A stretch of DNA of 64,000 nucleotides, from positions 1 to 64,000 of the forward strand of contig JANQQL010000010.1 of the NCBI GenBank assembly GCA_028289345.1, given 5' to 3'. This DNA is from Planctomycetota bacterium. GTDB lineage: Bacteria; Planctomycetota; B15-G4; SIAN01. This document shows, one piece after another, positions 36,026-45,049 of this stretch. Position 1 is the stretch's first letter. Each line of letters begins with the position of its first letter. The notes beneath the pieces are model-generated. The model was given only the letters and a program-made list of their open reading frames with translations, searched no databases and was not told the DNA's origin. The translations under genes were made by a program, and so were the position numbers.

Positions 36026-38479
36026 TCAACGGTCGGGGAAGAGCCGCTCGTCACCCATTCCTGAAAGCTGAAACCAACCGAAGGCCGGATGACCGAATCG
36101 CGGATCGGCAGCCACCACGGCCGTGGCCTCCCGCAACGCTTCCGCCATGGTTGAGCCGGACTCAAGCGAAGCGTTGAGTTGGCGGAGCAGAACCAAAGCC
36201 GCGTCGTAGTCCACTTCCAGAGGCGACAAGATGACCGTGCGAGCTCCCGCGCGGAACAGGGCGGTGGCGATCGGACTCGCTCCTTCATCCCCTCGACGTG
36301 GAGCTCCCCCCGTCGCTTCGCAGACCGCGAGCACCACGCGAGGTGGCATGCGAGTGGCCTCGAGATCCTCGCAGCGGACCAAGCCAAGTCGCTCTTCGTC
36401 GGATGCAAACACCAGGGCGACCGGCCGTTCTTCTCCGGGTTCCTGCACCCCATGGGTGAGGACTTGTAGCATTCTTGCCGATGCGGGTTCCGCGGCTGTG
36501 AGGCCAGCCCAAGTCGCGGACGAACCGGACAGACACCGAACTCGGGAGTCGTCGAACATGCTCAACAGGAAACGCTGCTGATCTTCGGAAAATGGAATCG
36601 GCGGTAGCTGAGGCCATTGCTGTTGAACCACCGGTGACATTTCGGGGGCAGCGATCAGCAAGACGTCCGCGGGCGCCGGATCTCCGGTTTCGGCCCGAGC
36701 CATCGCAAGCCCCCACGGCAAGGATGGCAAGCGACTCACCGCGGCATGCTCTCCCAACCGAGAACCATCCGCGAGGCGCAACCACTCGATGGGAAGCTCG
36801 CCAAAGAGGTCGAGGCCGACCACCGAGACTCGTGACCAACGTTGCAGCAGGGGAAAAAAAGAGGCCGGCATCAGGAGGTCGGAAAGCTGGTCCACTGTGG
36901 AAACCCACCCGTGCTCTTCCGAGCCGGCTTGTTCCGGGGACCGAAGGACCTGCTGACATTCCCGAAGCAGACCGCGTCGCAAGGGGTCGATGGTGCGAGC
37001 AGAGGGAATCCACCCGTGGAGGATCTCCTCTCGACCCACCGCAAACACGTGCCCCCGATCACGACCCGGGAAGAACACGAGCAGCCCCTGCTGTTCGTCC
37101 GTGAGCGCCTCTCGGGCCTGATCAAACGTTCCCGCAGGATCTCCCGTCGCAATTCGCTCCCGAACCAGAGACCCGCGACACTGGGCCTCGTAGAGGAACT
37201 CGAGAGCTTGACGTCGTCCCTCGTCTCCTTCGTGGGAGCCCATGGTCTGTTCCATCAAGATGTCGAGGACCAGCCGCCGGCGAGTGTACTGCAAGTAGCC
37301 GAGCCCTCCTTTGCGAGAAGGCAGGTCGTCCCAGCGATCCAGGAGTTCTGCGAACGCCTCCTGGACCAGCTTCTGGGAAGCGGGGTCGGAGTCACCTTGC
37401 AAACGGGCCAGCAATGACAGCACCACGGCCTCGTCCTCAGCCGGCCGCAGCATCCCTGGATCCTTGGTTCGTGCTAGCAAGCGACTCTTGGCGCTCTGAA
37501 GATACTGCCGCGCTCGGTCGGCGTCCTCCGATGCCCAAACTTCGGCCAAGCGCCACTCGACCTGGACCCGGTCCAGCAGATCTAACTTGGGTCGCTGCCG
37601 CACCGCATCCAACATCTGCTGCGCCCGCTTGCGAGAGTCCGGATCCCTTCCGGCCAGCTCCCAGGTTGCCATGGCCCCGCGAAACTCAATGAGCGCGCGG
37701 TTCTTCTCTCCCCCCCAAGCCCGCAGAGTCTCGGATCCGGGGCGCCGCAAGATCGACTCGGCCAATCGCTCTGCCTGACGAAAGCGCTTGGTCGCCAGAC
37801 ACCACTCCACGTGATGCAAGTCCGCCGTCAGCCCGTACCACTCTCGATAAGCATCGTGCGCCTGGGAGTTGGCCAAGTTTCGTTCTTCGTCGAGGAACGG
37901 CCGGGCCTGGTCCGGCAGCCCCATGCCCAGGTAGGCTTCAAACCGGCGCCCGGCGATCTCACAGCGCAGCTCCTTCCAAGAGTCCGAGACTCGGTCTTCG
38001 GCCTCGGCGGCCCAGTTCAACGCATCTTCGTACCAACCAATCGCACTCGCGTACTGGGACAAGCGGATCAGCAAGCGAATGCCGTGGGCCCCCGCTCCGG
38101 GAAGGTCCCACTCCGCCTCCAACCGTTCGTAGGCATCTTCGTAGTGGCCGGAACTCCACCGTTGGGCGGTGTACGCGTCGATCCACTGGGCGAGTCGACG
38201 TGGGTCACCCGACAAAATCCCCTGAACGCGCTCGAACAGATCCTCCTGGATCTGGTCAGACAATCTCGATCGCAGCAAGCCTTGGGCCAGCTCGAGGACT
38301 CGCTGACACTGGGCTTCGTTCGGATCACCTTGATCGAGGATGGCGAACTCGAGTTCCTCGAGCTCGCTCCAGAGTGATTCGGATTCCTGGCCTTCTTGCA
38401 CACCCGCGTTTCCGAGCGAAGCATCGGCGAGAAGGATCGTGAACAACCCGGCAACAAGGCAAAGACGACGACGCGACAT
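36026..38479 (-). CDS. Exported TPR-CHAT protease (operon B)
   Basis: An 817-aa protein. The signal peptide (RRLCLVAGLFTILLADASLGN) is followed by about 400 residues of TPR-type repeats (ALNWAAEAEDRVSDSWKEL and others). The C-terminal CHAT domain has its probable catalytic His in LQVLTHGVQEP (about His676) and Cys in VVLAVCEATGG (about Cys720). It ends without the TM helix present in the operon A protein, so it may be released or held by lipids or partners. The start at 38479 shares one base with the stop of the anti-sigma-like gene (TGATG), so translation is coupled; the open frame reaches 38719. It is clearly paralogous to 22832-25507 in length, order and neighbours. Confidence 0.82.
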   Translation of the reverse strand: MSRRRLCLVAGLFTILLADASLGNAGVQEGQESESLWSELEELEFAILDQGDPNEAQCQRVLELAQGLLRSRLSDQIQEDLFERVQGILSGDPRRLAQWIDAYTAQRWSSGHYEDAYERLEAEWDLPGAGAHGIRLLIRLSQYASAIGWYEDALNWAAEAEDRVSDSWKELRCEIAGRRFEAYLGMGLPDQARPFLDEERNLANSQAHDAYREWYGLTADLHHVEWCLATKRFRQAERLAESILRRPGSETLRAWGGEKNRALIEFRGAMATWELAGRDPDSRKRAQQMLDAVRQRPKLDLLDRVQVEWRLAEVWASEDADRARQYLQSAKSRLLARTKDPGMLRPAEDEAVVLSLLARLQGDSDPASQKLVQEAFAELLDRWDDLPSRKGGLGYLQYTRRRLVLDILMEQTMGSHEGDEGRRQALEFLYEAQCRGSLVRERIATGDPAGTFDQAREALTDEQQGLLVFFPGRDRGHVFAVGREEILHGWIPSARTIDPLRRGLLRECQQVLRSPEQAGSEEHGWVSTVDQLSDLLMPASFFPLLQRWSRVSVVGLDLFGELPIEWLRLADGSRLGEHAAVSRLPSLPWGLAMARAETGDPAPADVLLIAAPEMSPVVQQQWPQLPPIPFSEDQQRFLLSMFDDSRVRCLSGSSATWAGLTAAEPASARMLQVLTHGVQEPGEERPVALVFASDEERLGLVRCEDLEATRMPPRVVLAVCEATGGAPRRGDEGASPIATALFRAGARTVILSPLEVDYDAALVLLRQLNASLESGSTMAEALREATAVVAADPRFGHPAFGWFQLSGMGDERLFPDR

Positions 38480-39075
38480 CAGCGGTCCCGGGTCGCCGCG
38501 CCCCGCTGGGATGCCAGTGGATCTTCGGAAACGACTCCGTGCACGATCACCTCCCAGCGCAGATCGTCGGGAAGACGCTGCTGGACCGATTCCTTTGGTA
38601 CCCAGAACGCATCGCGAAGCCACTCGGTCACCGCCGGCTCCATCGACTCGGGCGCATCCGCCTGCCAAATGCGAAGCTCGAACTGGTCCACGGCACCGGC
38701 AGCCCCTGACCAGCTCCATCGGAACTCGTTGTACTCGGCAACCACGCCCAGGGGATGAGAGAGCTTCAGCTCGGAGCCTGTCCCCAGCCGAACGCCCGTT
38801 CGATTCGACTCAGGAGCCGGCTCGCGAAGGAACCAGAGTGCCGCCGCGACAAGCACCGCAGCCGCCGCCAGCCACCAGCGACCACCACTCGTGGCTTTCG
38901 CGGTGGCCCGCTCCCCCATCAAGTCTCCGAGAGTGCGTTGTGCCAGCTCCTCAAGAGCGCGTGATTCCGGCTCCGCTTCTTCTGCCAGCCGGCGGCGATG
39001 AGACTCGGCAGCCCCCTCCCATTTCGCCATGAACTCGCGCGACAGGCCGGAGTCTTCTCGATGGTCCGCGCTCAT
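38479..39075 (-). CDS. Anti-sigma-like transmembrane protein (operon B)
   Basis: A 198-aa single-pass protein. The cytosolic N-terminus of about 65 residues is rich in Glu, Arg and His (REFMAKWEGAAESHRRRLAEE) and lacks the CxxC seen in the operon A counterpart. The TM helix is at about 67-83 (WWLAAAAVLVAAALWFL). The outer domain (YNEFRWSWSGAAGAVDQFEL) has the same strand pattern as the counterpart at 25512. ATG 39075 overlaps the sigma stop codon; the upstream GTG 39084 is an alternative. Operon position argues for sigma control; direct sequence proof is weak because no classical anti-sigma domain is recognised. Confidence 0.6.
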   Translation of the reverse strand: MSADHREDSGLSREFMAKWEGAAESHRRRLAEEAEPESRALEELAQRTLGDLMGERATAKATSGGRWWLAAAAVLVAAALWFLREPAPESNRTGVRLGTGSELKLSHPLGVVAEYNEFRWSWSGAAGAVDQFELRIWQADAPESMEPAVTEWLRDAFWVPKESVQQRLPDDLRWEVIVHGVVSEDPLASQRGAATRDR

Positions 39076-39674
39076 CGACCGCACCCCCGTTCGAGAGCCA
39101 CGTCGAAGCGTCGCAACTTTTGCAGCGCCCGCTGGTGGTAGGTTTTCGCGGAACTCAGGTCGATCGCGAGGTGGCGTGCGACTTCACTCAGCAACAGGCC
39201 TTCCACGTAGCGCAGGTGAACCACACGTCGTTCCTGTCGAGACAGCACCTGCAAACAAGAGGCAAGGAACTGCCCGGACGGGTCGTCGGCAGATTCCCCT
39301 GCCGAGCGAACCAAGGCGTCCACTGCGGCGGTCGGGTCGAAGCGCTCGGATTCCCGCCGTCGCCCCTCCAAGTGCTTGAGGATCCCCAGGGAGCAGAACC
39401 GATAGATCCAGCTTTCCAGGCTTCCCCGGCCTTCGAAGGTGGAGAGCTTCTGCCAGACCCGGAGACACACTTCTTGGACCAAGTCGGCCAGGTCTTCTTG
39501 CTCCAGAGGACGCCCCATGCGCCGATTCATGCTCGAAAGGAAGCGACTCACGCAGACGATGCGTTCCACCAGCTCTTGACGAGCGTCTCGATCTCCGGAC
39601 AGGACTCGGCGCACCAGCAAGACGTCGGCAGGTGCGACAGCGCGGTCGTGATCGTGGCGTTTCACCGGCGGCAC
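39072..39674 (-). CDS. ECF-type RNA polymerase sigma factor (operon B)
   Basis: A 200-aa protein. Seen: region 2 with LADLVQEVCLRVWQKLSTFE and SLESWIYRFCSLGILKHLEG, then region 4 with LSRQERRVVHLRYVEGLLLS and EVARHLAIDLSSAKTYHQRA. It resembles the operon A factor closely in region 2 (LVQ..L.VW.KL..F.G..SLESW.YR). The start may be GTG 39674 or GTG 39665; GAGGA lies upstream of both. It heads the second sigma/anti-sigma/CHAT operon. The promoter it recognises is unknown, but autoregulation is usual for this class. Confidence 0.88.
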   Translation of the reverse strand: MPPVKRHDHDRAVAPADVLLVRRVLSGDRDARQELVERIVCVSRFLSSMNRRMGRPLEQEDLADLVQEVCLRVWQKLSTFEGRGSLESWIYRFCSLGILKHLEGRRRESERFDPTAAVDALVRSAGESADDPSGQFLASCLQVLSRQERRVVHLRYVEGLLLSEVARHLAIDLSSAKTYHQRALQKLRRFDVALERGCGR

Positions 39675-39936
39675 TTCCTCGAATTCGATGTCGGATCCCC
39701 GTCCAACTCGAGCTTCGGAATATCGTACCGCGGGAACTCATTGTGGAAAGACCGGCGCGCAACTTCCCCGCTCCCAGGCCGTCGAGAAAGGCCTCAGTTC
39801 ACCGATCGCGAGATTCTCGTTTTCGCCAAGGAGTCAAACCGCTGGCGAATCGGTGGATTCGTCGAGGATCCGAGGTCGAAGACGGAAGCGACAAGGTCCG
39901 ATGGGGCGCCGAAGGGCTCTTCACCGGCCTGGTCGG

Positions 39937-40857
39937 TCAGCGACCGAGCTGGGACCGGAGCAACTCGATTTCATACTGCATGAGGGCGGCATTCGACTCG
40001 AGACGACTTGCTTCCAGCATGGCGCGGCGGACCTCGCGCTCTGGCACCAGACCGTTCTCGGCCATGATCTGCGATTCGCGCACGGCCTCCTGGAGAAGCT
40101 GTCGCTCGACCTCCACCGCCTGCAATCCAGCCCGGGCTTGTTCCAACTGCGCCACCAAGTCCACGTTCGCGGCGCTGAGTTCGCCCTTGAGAAACGCCAT
40201 GCGGGTTTCGATTCGACTGTTGACCGACCGTTTCTGGGTCTCCAGAAGCTGATGCTGATACCGCATCTGCCTCAGTTCCTTCTCCGGGGCGCGACCACTT
40301 TCCACGAGTCGGCGCGTGCGCTGCAGCTCCTGACCGAACTCTTCCAGCTCCATCGCCGCCATCCTGGCTTCAAGCTCCAGTCCTTCGATCACGAAGTCAC
40401 GGCCATTCAAAAACGGAGCGGCGAGATCACGACGGGGAGATCGTCCGCTGACCGCGATTTCTTCCAGCTCGAGGGCGAGCAATTCTCGTTCGAGTTGAAG
40501 GAGTCGGGCCTGACGCTGCGCCGCGAGGACTTGTTCTTCGGCCACCAGCCCTTTCTTCTGCAGGTCGAGTATCTCGGAGAGGTTCTGCTGCTCAATCAAG
40601 ATCTGATGCTCGAGCAGCTCCCGTTGAATCTCCGTACGTCCCAACAGGAGTTCTTTGCGCCGGGAATCCTCAAGCCGCTCGGAAGCAACGATGGCCCCGG
40701 CTCCCAGGCAAGTGCACACGATCATCAATGCGGCGATGCGGCCAAACGAAACCAGCTTCGACATGGGGCTCGGTCTCCATTCAGGGTGACGACGTAACAC
40801 GCTTTGGATTTCCCACTCGAGGTGATCCACGAATTCCTTCCTCGGTGCATGGTTCAT
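39937..40857 (-). CDS. Membrane-anchored coiled-coil protein paired with a sigma factor
   Basis: A 306-aa protein. The cytosolic N-terminus of about 34 residues (FVDHLEWEIQSVLRRHPEW) is followed by one TM helix (about 36-58, SFGRIAALMIVCTCLGAGAI). About 240 residues of uninterrupted heptad-rich coiled coil then extend outside the membrane, for example EILDLQKKGLVAEEQVLAAQ and a similar segment near residue 275 (MAENGLVPEREVRRAMLEAS). The repeated pattern GLV-x-E-x-(Q/R/E)-V hints at two hairpins, as in adaptor or TolC-like helices. The start overlaps the sigma stop (ATGA). The short cytosolic end could be a sigma-binding anti-sigma segment. The function is otherwise unknown. Confidence 0.65.
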   Translation of the reverse strand: MNHAPRKEFVDHLEWEIQSVLRRHPEWRPSPMSKLVSFGRIAALMIVCTCLGAGAIVASERLEDSRRKELLLGRTEIQRELLEHQILIEQQNLSEILDLQKKGLVAEEQVLAAQRQARLLQLERELLALELEEIAVSGRSPRRDLAAPFLNGRDFVIEGLELEARMAAMELEEFGQELQRTRRLVESGRAPEKELRQMRYQHQLLETQKRSVNSRIETRMAFLKGELSAANVDLVAQLEQARAGLQAVEVERQLLQEAVRESQIMAENGLVPEREVRRAMLEASRLESNAALMQYEIELLRSQLGR

Positions 40858-41366
40858 GACGCGGATTCCTCGGGTCGGAGAAACGGAGCAAGAATTCGCG
40901 AGAGGCTTTGGCGAGCGCGGCGCAATCGTCCTTCGACGGCTCGCGCCGAGAGGCCGAAACTGCGGGCGATGTCTTCGACGCCTCGCCCATCGAAGTGAAA
41001 CGCTTCAAGGACTGCTGCGTGGCGCTTCGACAAACGCGCCAACCCATAGTGCACCAGGACCGCCGCCTCTGGGGTGCCGGCATCCATGGCTTCCCCTTCT
41101 TGCAACGCAAGGGGAGTTTCCTGGTTGGTCGCCGGCCGTCGTCGTCGGTAGTGCTGCTGAATCAACCGACGGGCCACGGTCTTCAACCATGCTTCGGGCT
41201 GGTTCGGAGTTTTTCCACGGCGTCGCCAGTCGTACACGGCGCGCACCCACGTTTCCTGGACCACATCTTCGGCAAGCTGTCGTTCTCCTCCGGTGCGCCG
41301 CGAGACAAACCCGTACAGAGAATCCACCGATTCCCGATAGACCGCCAGGATCTCTTCGTCGCTCAC
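40854..41366 (-). CDS. ECF-type RNA polymerase sigma factor (third)
   Basis: A 170-aa protein. Seen: region 2 with GERQLAEDVVQETWVRAVYD and PEAWLKTVARRLIQQHYRRR, then region 4 with LSKRHAAVLEAFHFDGRGVE and DIARSFGLSARAVEGRLRRA. It belongs to a different ECF branch from the two CHAT-linked factors. GTG 41366 is chosen because AGGAG lies 9 nt upstream; the open frame reaches 41432. The downstream coiled-coil gene is translationally coupled. It is divergent from the exported tail-fibre-like protein at 41747, a plausible target. Confidence 0.85.
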   Translation of the reverse strand: MSDEEILAVYRESVDSLYGFVSRRTGGERQLAEDVVQETWVRAVYDWRRRGKTPNQPEAWLKTVARRLIQQHYRRRRPATNQETPLALQEGEAMDAGTPEAAVLVHYGLARLSKRHAAVLEAFHFDGRGVEDIARSFGLSARAVEGRLRRARQSLSRILAPFLRPEESAS

Positions 41367-41746
41367 GCCTTGCTTCTCCTCGCAAACCGGGAAACGGTCT
41401 GCTCGACCGGCCCTGTGCCGATCGCCATCCAAGATCCATCACCTCGCGGAAACCCACGGAAAAAATGAAGATCTTTGTCAGGCCAGTGGCGCGAGGGTTC
41501 GCAATCAAACCATCTGGAGAAGCAGGATCAGAGAAATGTCGGGGCAAAAAGGCCCGTTGCAGAAGAATCGCGACGACGTTCCACAATCCCTGCAAAAGAA
41601 ATCGTTCAATCTGGACCGGATCTCTGCAACGTGGCATCGACCTTCTCCGCAGCTTGTCGATTTGCCGATCTCCCCCTAGTGTTGAACGCGAATCGACGCC
41701 CGTCTTCTCGATCTTCGTTCAGATCCTGCTTCGAAAGGGGGTTCCC
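41367..41746. other. Divergent control region
   Basis: 380 bp between the third sigma gene and the tail-fibre-like gene. It should hold promoters for both. No clear -35/-10 pair or repeat was recognised, and no small gene could be supported. Confidence 0.3.
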
Positions 41747-43003
41747 ATGCATCGTCAAATGCGAAAAGCGGCCCTGGCATTGTTCGTCCTCGGTGGAACC
41801 GTTGTCGCCTTGCCTGGCCGCACGACTCAAGACGGACAGCCGGCAGGATTCGCTCTGTGCTCGCGCGGAGTGAAAGATCGGGCGACGGGCGAATGCGTTC
41901 GAACTTCCTCGACACCAACTCTCGGACACTTGTATCCGCTTGGCTTGGAATTCAGCATCAGCGAAGATGGTCGAGTTGGCTTCGGCACGACGAGTCCTCT
42001 TGCACACATCGAAGTTCGGAGCGCAGACTCCATCGGTCTCTTTGTTCGATCTCAAGAACAATTCCGAACCAGCTATGGGGTGTACGCAACCTTGGACGAC
42101 GGAACCACCGCGGTCACCGGAATTGTCAGCCATGATGGCCCTTCGAGCGCCGTTGGAGTCAGCGGACAGGTCAACGCTCCTTCCGGATACACCCAAGGAG
42201 TCTTCGGTTCCGCAACGAGTACCGAGGGAGTCGGCGTCTCTGGCTACGCGACTTCCAGCATGGGACCCACGGCAGGCGTGTGGGGCCTGTCTCGAAGCGA
42301 CCAGGGTGCCGGAGTGGTCGCTCAAGCTGCCGGGAATGGTGGAACGGCATTGCGAGCCATCAACGATCATCCGACTGGCAATTTGATGGAGGCGTGGGTG
42401 GACTTTGGCGGAACCGCGGCGAACCTACGCTTTCGCGTTGACGCCTCGGGGAACGCATTCGCGGATGGGGCGTTCGTGGGAGGAGGTGCCGACTACGCGG
42501 AGTCTCTGCCGAAGCAACAGCCGTCGGAGCATTTGAGTTCTGGAGATGTCGTTGGCGTCTTCCACGGCCGTGTCACTCGATCGACACATGGTGCTTCTCA
42601 GGTACGAGTGGTCAGCTCCCAGCCAGCCGTGCTCGGAAATCACGAGCCGAGGGTTGATCCGGCAACCCGGGCGCCCATTGCGTTTCTCGGACAGGTTCCG
42701 GTCAAGGTTCGTGGCCCGGTGGAAGTCGGGGATTTTCTACTCGCCTCCGGGCTTGGCGACGGGATCGCGGTGGCGGCCCCCGCGGATTCGGTGTCTCTGG
42801 AAGATCTCCCACGGGCCATCGGAACGGCTTGGGAATCAGCTTCGGGGAGTGGCATCCACAAGGTCCGGTCAAGCGTTGGATTGGATGAACGAACCTTCGC
42901 CCTGCACGGGTTCCGTCAGATGCAGTCCCAGCTCCATCAAACTCAAGAGAAACTGGCCGAGCTGGAACAGCGACTGGCACGACTCGAATCTCTCCTCGAG
43001 TAG
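41747..43003 (+). CDS. Exported tail-fibre-like protein with Peptidase_G2-like domain
   Basis: A 418-aa protein. Seen: a signal peptide (AALALFVLGGTVVALPG), then VGFGTTSPLAHIEVRS, the opening used by tail-fibre and tail-spike-like proteins. Gly-rich repeats follow (GVSGQVNAPSGYTQGVFG, GVGVSGYATSSMGPTAGVWG). From about residue 240 comes GADYAESLPKQQPSEHLSSG through FLGQVPVKVRGPVEVGDFLL, which fits the Peptidase_G2/intramolecular-chaperone-like domain of phage and bacterial fibre proteins. The last 30 residues form a coiled coil (QSQLHQTQEKLAELEQRLAR). Such fibres are trimeric. It is encoded in a cellular context without other phage genes. SD AAGGGGG lies 6-12 nt before ATG 41747; the open frame reaches 40856. 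Confidence 0.7.
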   Translation: MHRQMRKAALALFVLGGTVVALPGRTTQDGQPAGFALCSRGVKDRATGECVRTSSTPTLGHLYPLGLEFSISEDGRVGFGTTSPLAHIEVRSADSIGLFVRSQEQFRTSYGVYATLDDGTTAVTGIVSHDGPSSAVGVSGQVNAPSGYTQGVFGSATSTEGVGVSGYATSSMGPTAGVWGLSRSDQGAGVVAQAAGNGGTALRAINDHPTGNLMEAWVDFGGTAANLRFRVDASGNAFADGAFVGGGADYAESLPKQQPSEHLSSGDVVGVFHGRVTRSTHGASQVRVVSSQPAVLGNHEPRVDPATRAPIAFLGQVPVKVRGPVEVGDFLLASGLGDGIAVAAPADSVSLEDLPRAIGTAWESASGSGIHKVRSSVGLDERTFALHGFRQMQSQLHQTQEKLAELEQRLARLESLLE

Positions 43004-43038
43004 TCACGGCCCGACGGTCCGGCCCGGAGAGCGTGACC

Positions 43039-44928
43039 ATGCTCACGAGACGACTCGGACATCGCAAGATTCCTCGACTCGTCGCGGTGTTTCTGGTGGG
43101 CGCCGCCCTTCACCTGGCCTACTACGGTTCGTATGTCCAAAACGACCTGCACGCGATCGAACCAGCCACGGATTCGGCAATCTACGTTTCCCAAGCCCGG
43201 CAGATCCGTGATGGGGAGATTCGCCCGGAGGTCTTCTATCGAGCTCCCCTGTACCCGTTCTTGCTAAGCCTGGCAGTGAAGGAGGACGGCACGGTTCGAA
43301 TCCATGCCGTCATTCTCGTCCAGCTAGCTCTTGGCCTTGGAACGGTCTTTCTACTCTCGGATCTGGCCAACCACTGGGCGGGCGACCGAGCTGGTCTACT
43401 GACAGCATTGATGGGGCTGCTGTACGCACCTCTCGCTTTCTATGGAACCAAGTTTCTGCCGACCTCGTTGGGCCTATTCCTCGGTGTCGCCTCCTGGAGC
43501 TGTTTCAACAAGGCCGAATTCGGAGAGCGTCTGAGGGATTGGATGGGTGGGGCGCTACTTGTCACCGCGACCGTCCTGTGCATCCCTTCCTACTTGATCG
43601 TGGCACTTCTCTTGCCGGTCCTTCTCGTCTTTCATCGAAGACGTGACCTGCACCAAGTGGCACTCCCCTTGGTTTTCCTTGTCCTGGTTCCCGTGGCCTG
43701 CCTCTTGGCGAGTTCCCTGGCCGCGAAGATTCTCGTCGGAGAGTGGATTCTGCTGGGCTCCAACTCGGGTATCACCTTCGCACAGGGCAATCAACCCGGC
43801 GCGCGCGGCGCCATGACGTTGGTCCCCGGAATGTCCGCCACGGCAGGAACTCAATCCAGCGAGGACCGAGCGCTGGCGTCAAAGACCCTGGGGAGCGAAG
43901 TCACCCGAACCGAGGCCAACTCATTCTGGTGGCAACAAACGTTTCGCTCGTTCCAAGACCATCCCTGGGAACATGCCGCCGTGTGGATCCGCAAGGCGCG
44001 GCTGATGATGTCCAGTCAGGAGCTGGGGAGCTGCTACTTACTCGAGGTGGATCGCCGGTTCTCACCAGTCTTGAAGTTCGCATTCTTGCCGGCCGGATGG
44101 ATTCTCGCCTGGGCGGTGGTGGGATGGTTCTTGGTACTCCGTCGGCGCCAGAGAACGGCGACCATCTTGGCGATGGGAACAGGGTCGATCCTCAGCCTTC
44201 TCGTGTTCTACGTCAATACCCGCTACCGCATGCCTTTGATGTCCGTCGCATTGGTCCTCGCGGGAGTGGGGATGGACCATTTCTTTCAATCCTGGCGCCA
44301 TCCCCGCCGAACCACGGCGATCCTGTGCCTTTTCAGCGTCGCGGGAGTTCTTTCCGTTCCCGCTTTGAGCCCGGTATCCCGGAAGGAACAAGCCGCAGGA
44401 GATGCCACCTACTGGAGCAATCTGTCAATCTGCGCAGGTCTCACTGGTCACGACCGACTCCGGGTCGAGGCAGAGTTCCAAAAAGCACTCGCCCAGCGAC
44501 GTTCCCAGCCCTCGCAACCCCACGGCCACCTCACCCTTGCTCGCGCGTACCAAGCCCGAGGCGAGCTGCAAGAGGCCATCTCATGTTTTCGTCAGGCACT
44601 CGACGCTGACCCGACAAGCGAAGTCGCAGCCTTCGAACTTGGCGCCGTCTACAACCACGTCGGACGAGACTCCGAAGCTTGGATTGTCTTGCGAGAAGGC
44701 TTGCGCCACCATCCGGAGAGTCTGTTGTTGCAGTTTTCTTACGGAGCGACTTCCTGGAATCTGGGCAAACGGGACGAGGCCGAAGAATGGCTCCTCCGCT
44801 ACCAAGCACGCGTGCCGGAGGATCCCCGACCACAACAGATCTTGGAAAGTCCGCGTCCCGCTTCGACTCGGGATTGTGCTGGGGAAACCACTGGGGTCGA
44901 CCACCACCGAGAATCTCGCATGCGTTAG
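43039..44928 (+). CDS. GT-C membrane glycosyltransferase with C-terminal TPR repeats
   Basis: A 629-aa protein. About ten TM helices form a GT-C (ArnT/PMT-like) fold that uses lipid-linked sugars. Seen: the first outer loop holding IEPATDSAIYVSQARQI with the likely catalytic Asp, then FYRAPLYPFLLSL, typical of this group. A further loop has SNSGITFAQGNQP. Residues from about 480 form at least three TPRs (HGHLTLARAYQARGELQEAI, AFELGAVYNHVGRDSEAW), a common fusion in Planctomycetota. GTG 43033 is an alternative start. The sugar and acceptor are unknown. Confidence 0.75.
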   Translation: MLTRRLGHRKIPRLVAVFLVGAALHLAYYGSYVQNDLHAIEPATDSAIYVSQARQIRDGEIRPEVFYRAPLYPFLLSLAVKEDGTVRIHAVILVQLALGLGTVFLLSDLANHWAGDRAGLLTALMGLLYAPLAFYGTKFLPTSLGLFLGVASWSCFNKAEFGERLRDWMGGALLVTATVLCIPSYLIVALLLPVLLVFHRRRDLHQVALPLVFLVLVPVACLLASSLAAKILVGEWILLGSNSGITFAQGNQPGARGAMTLVPGMSATAGTQSSEDRALASKTLGSEVTRTEANSFWWQQTFRSFQDHPWEHAAVWIRKARLMMSSQELGSCYLLEVDRRFSPVLKFAFLPAGWILAWAVVGWFLVLRRRQRTATILAMGTGSILSLLVFYVNTRYRMPLMSVALVLAGVGMDHFFQSWRHPRRTTAILCLFSVAGVLSVPALSPVSRKEQAAGDATYWSNLSICAGLTGHDRLRVEAEFQKALAQRRSQPSQPHGHLTLARAYQARGELQEAISCFRQALDADPTSEVAAFELGAVYNHVGRDSEAWIVLREGLRHHPESLLLQFSYGATSWNLGKRDEAEEWLLRYQARVPEDPRPQQILESPRPASTRDCAGETTGVDHHRESRMR

Positions 44929-45049
44929 GTCTGGGAGGAAAACTCGCGCCACGCTCCTTGGAACTCCCGAGCTATCGTGGCAAGCGTCGTCGATGCACCG
45001 AAACCCCACGTGATCGACAACCCTCCACCTTCTTTCGAGGAACCGCGCT

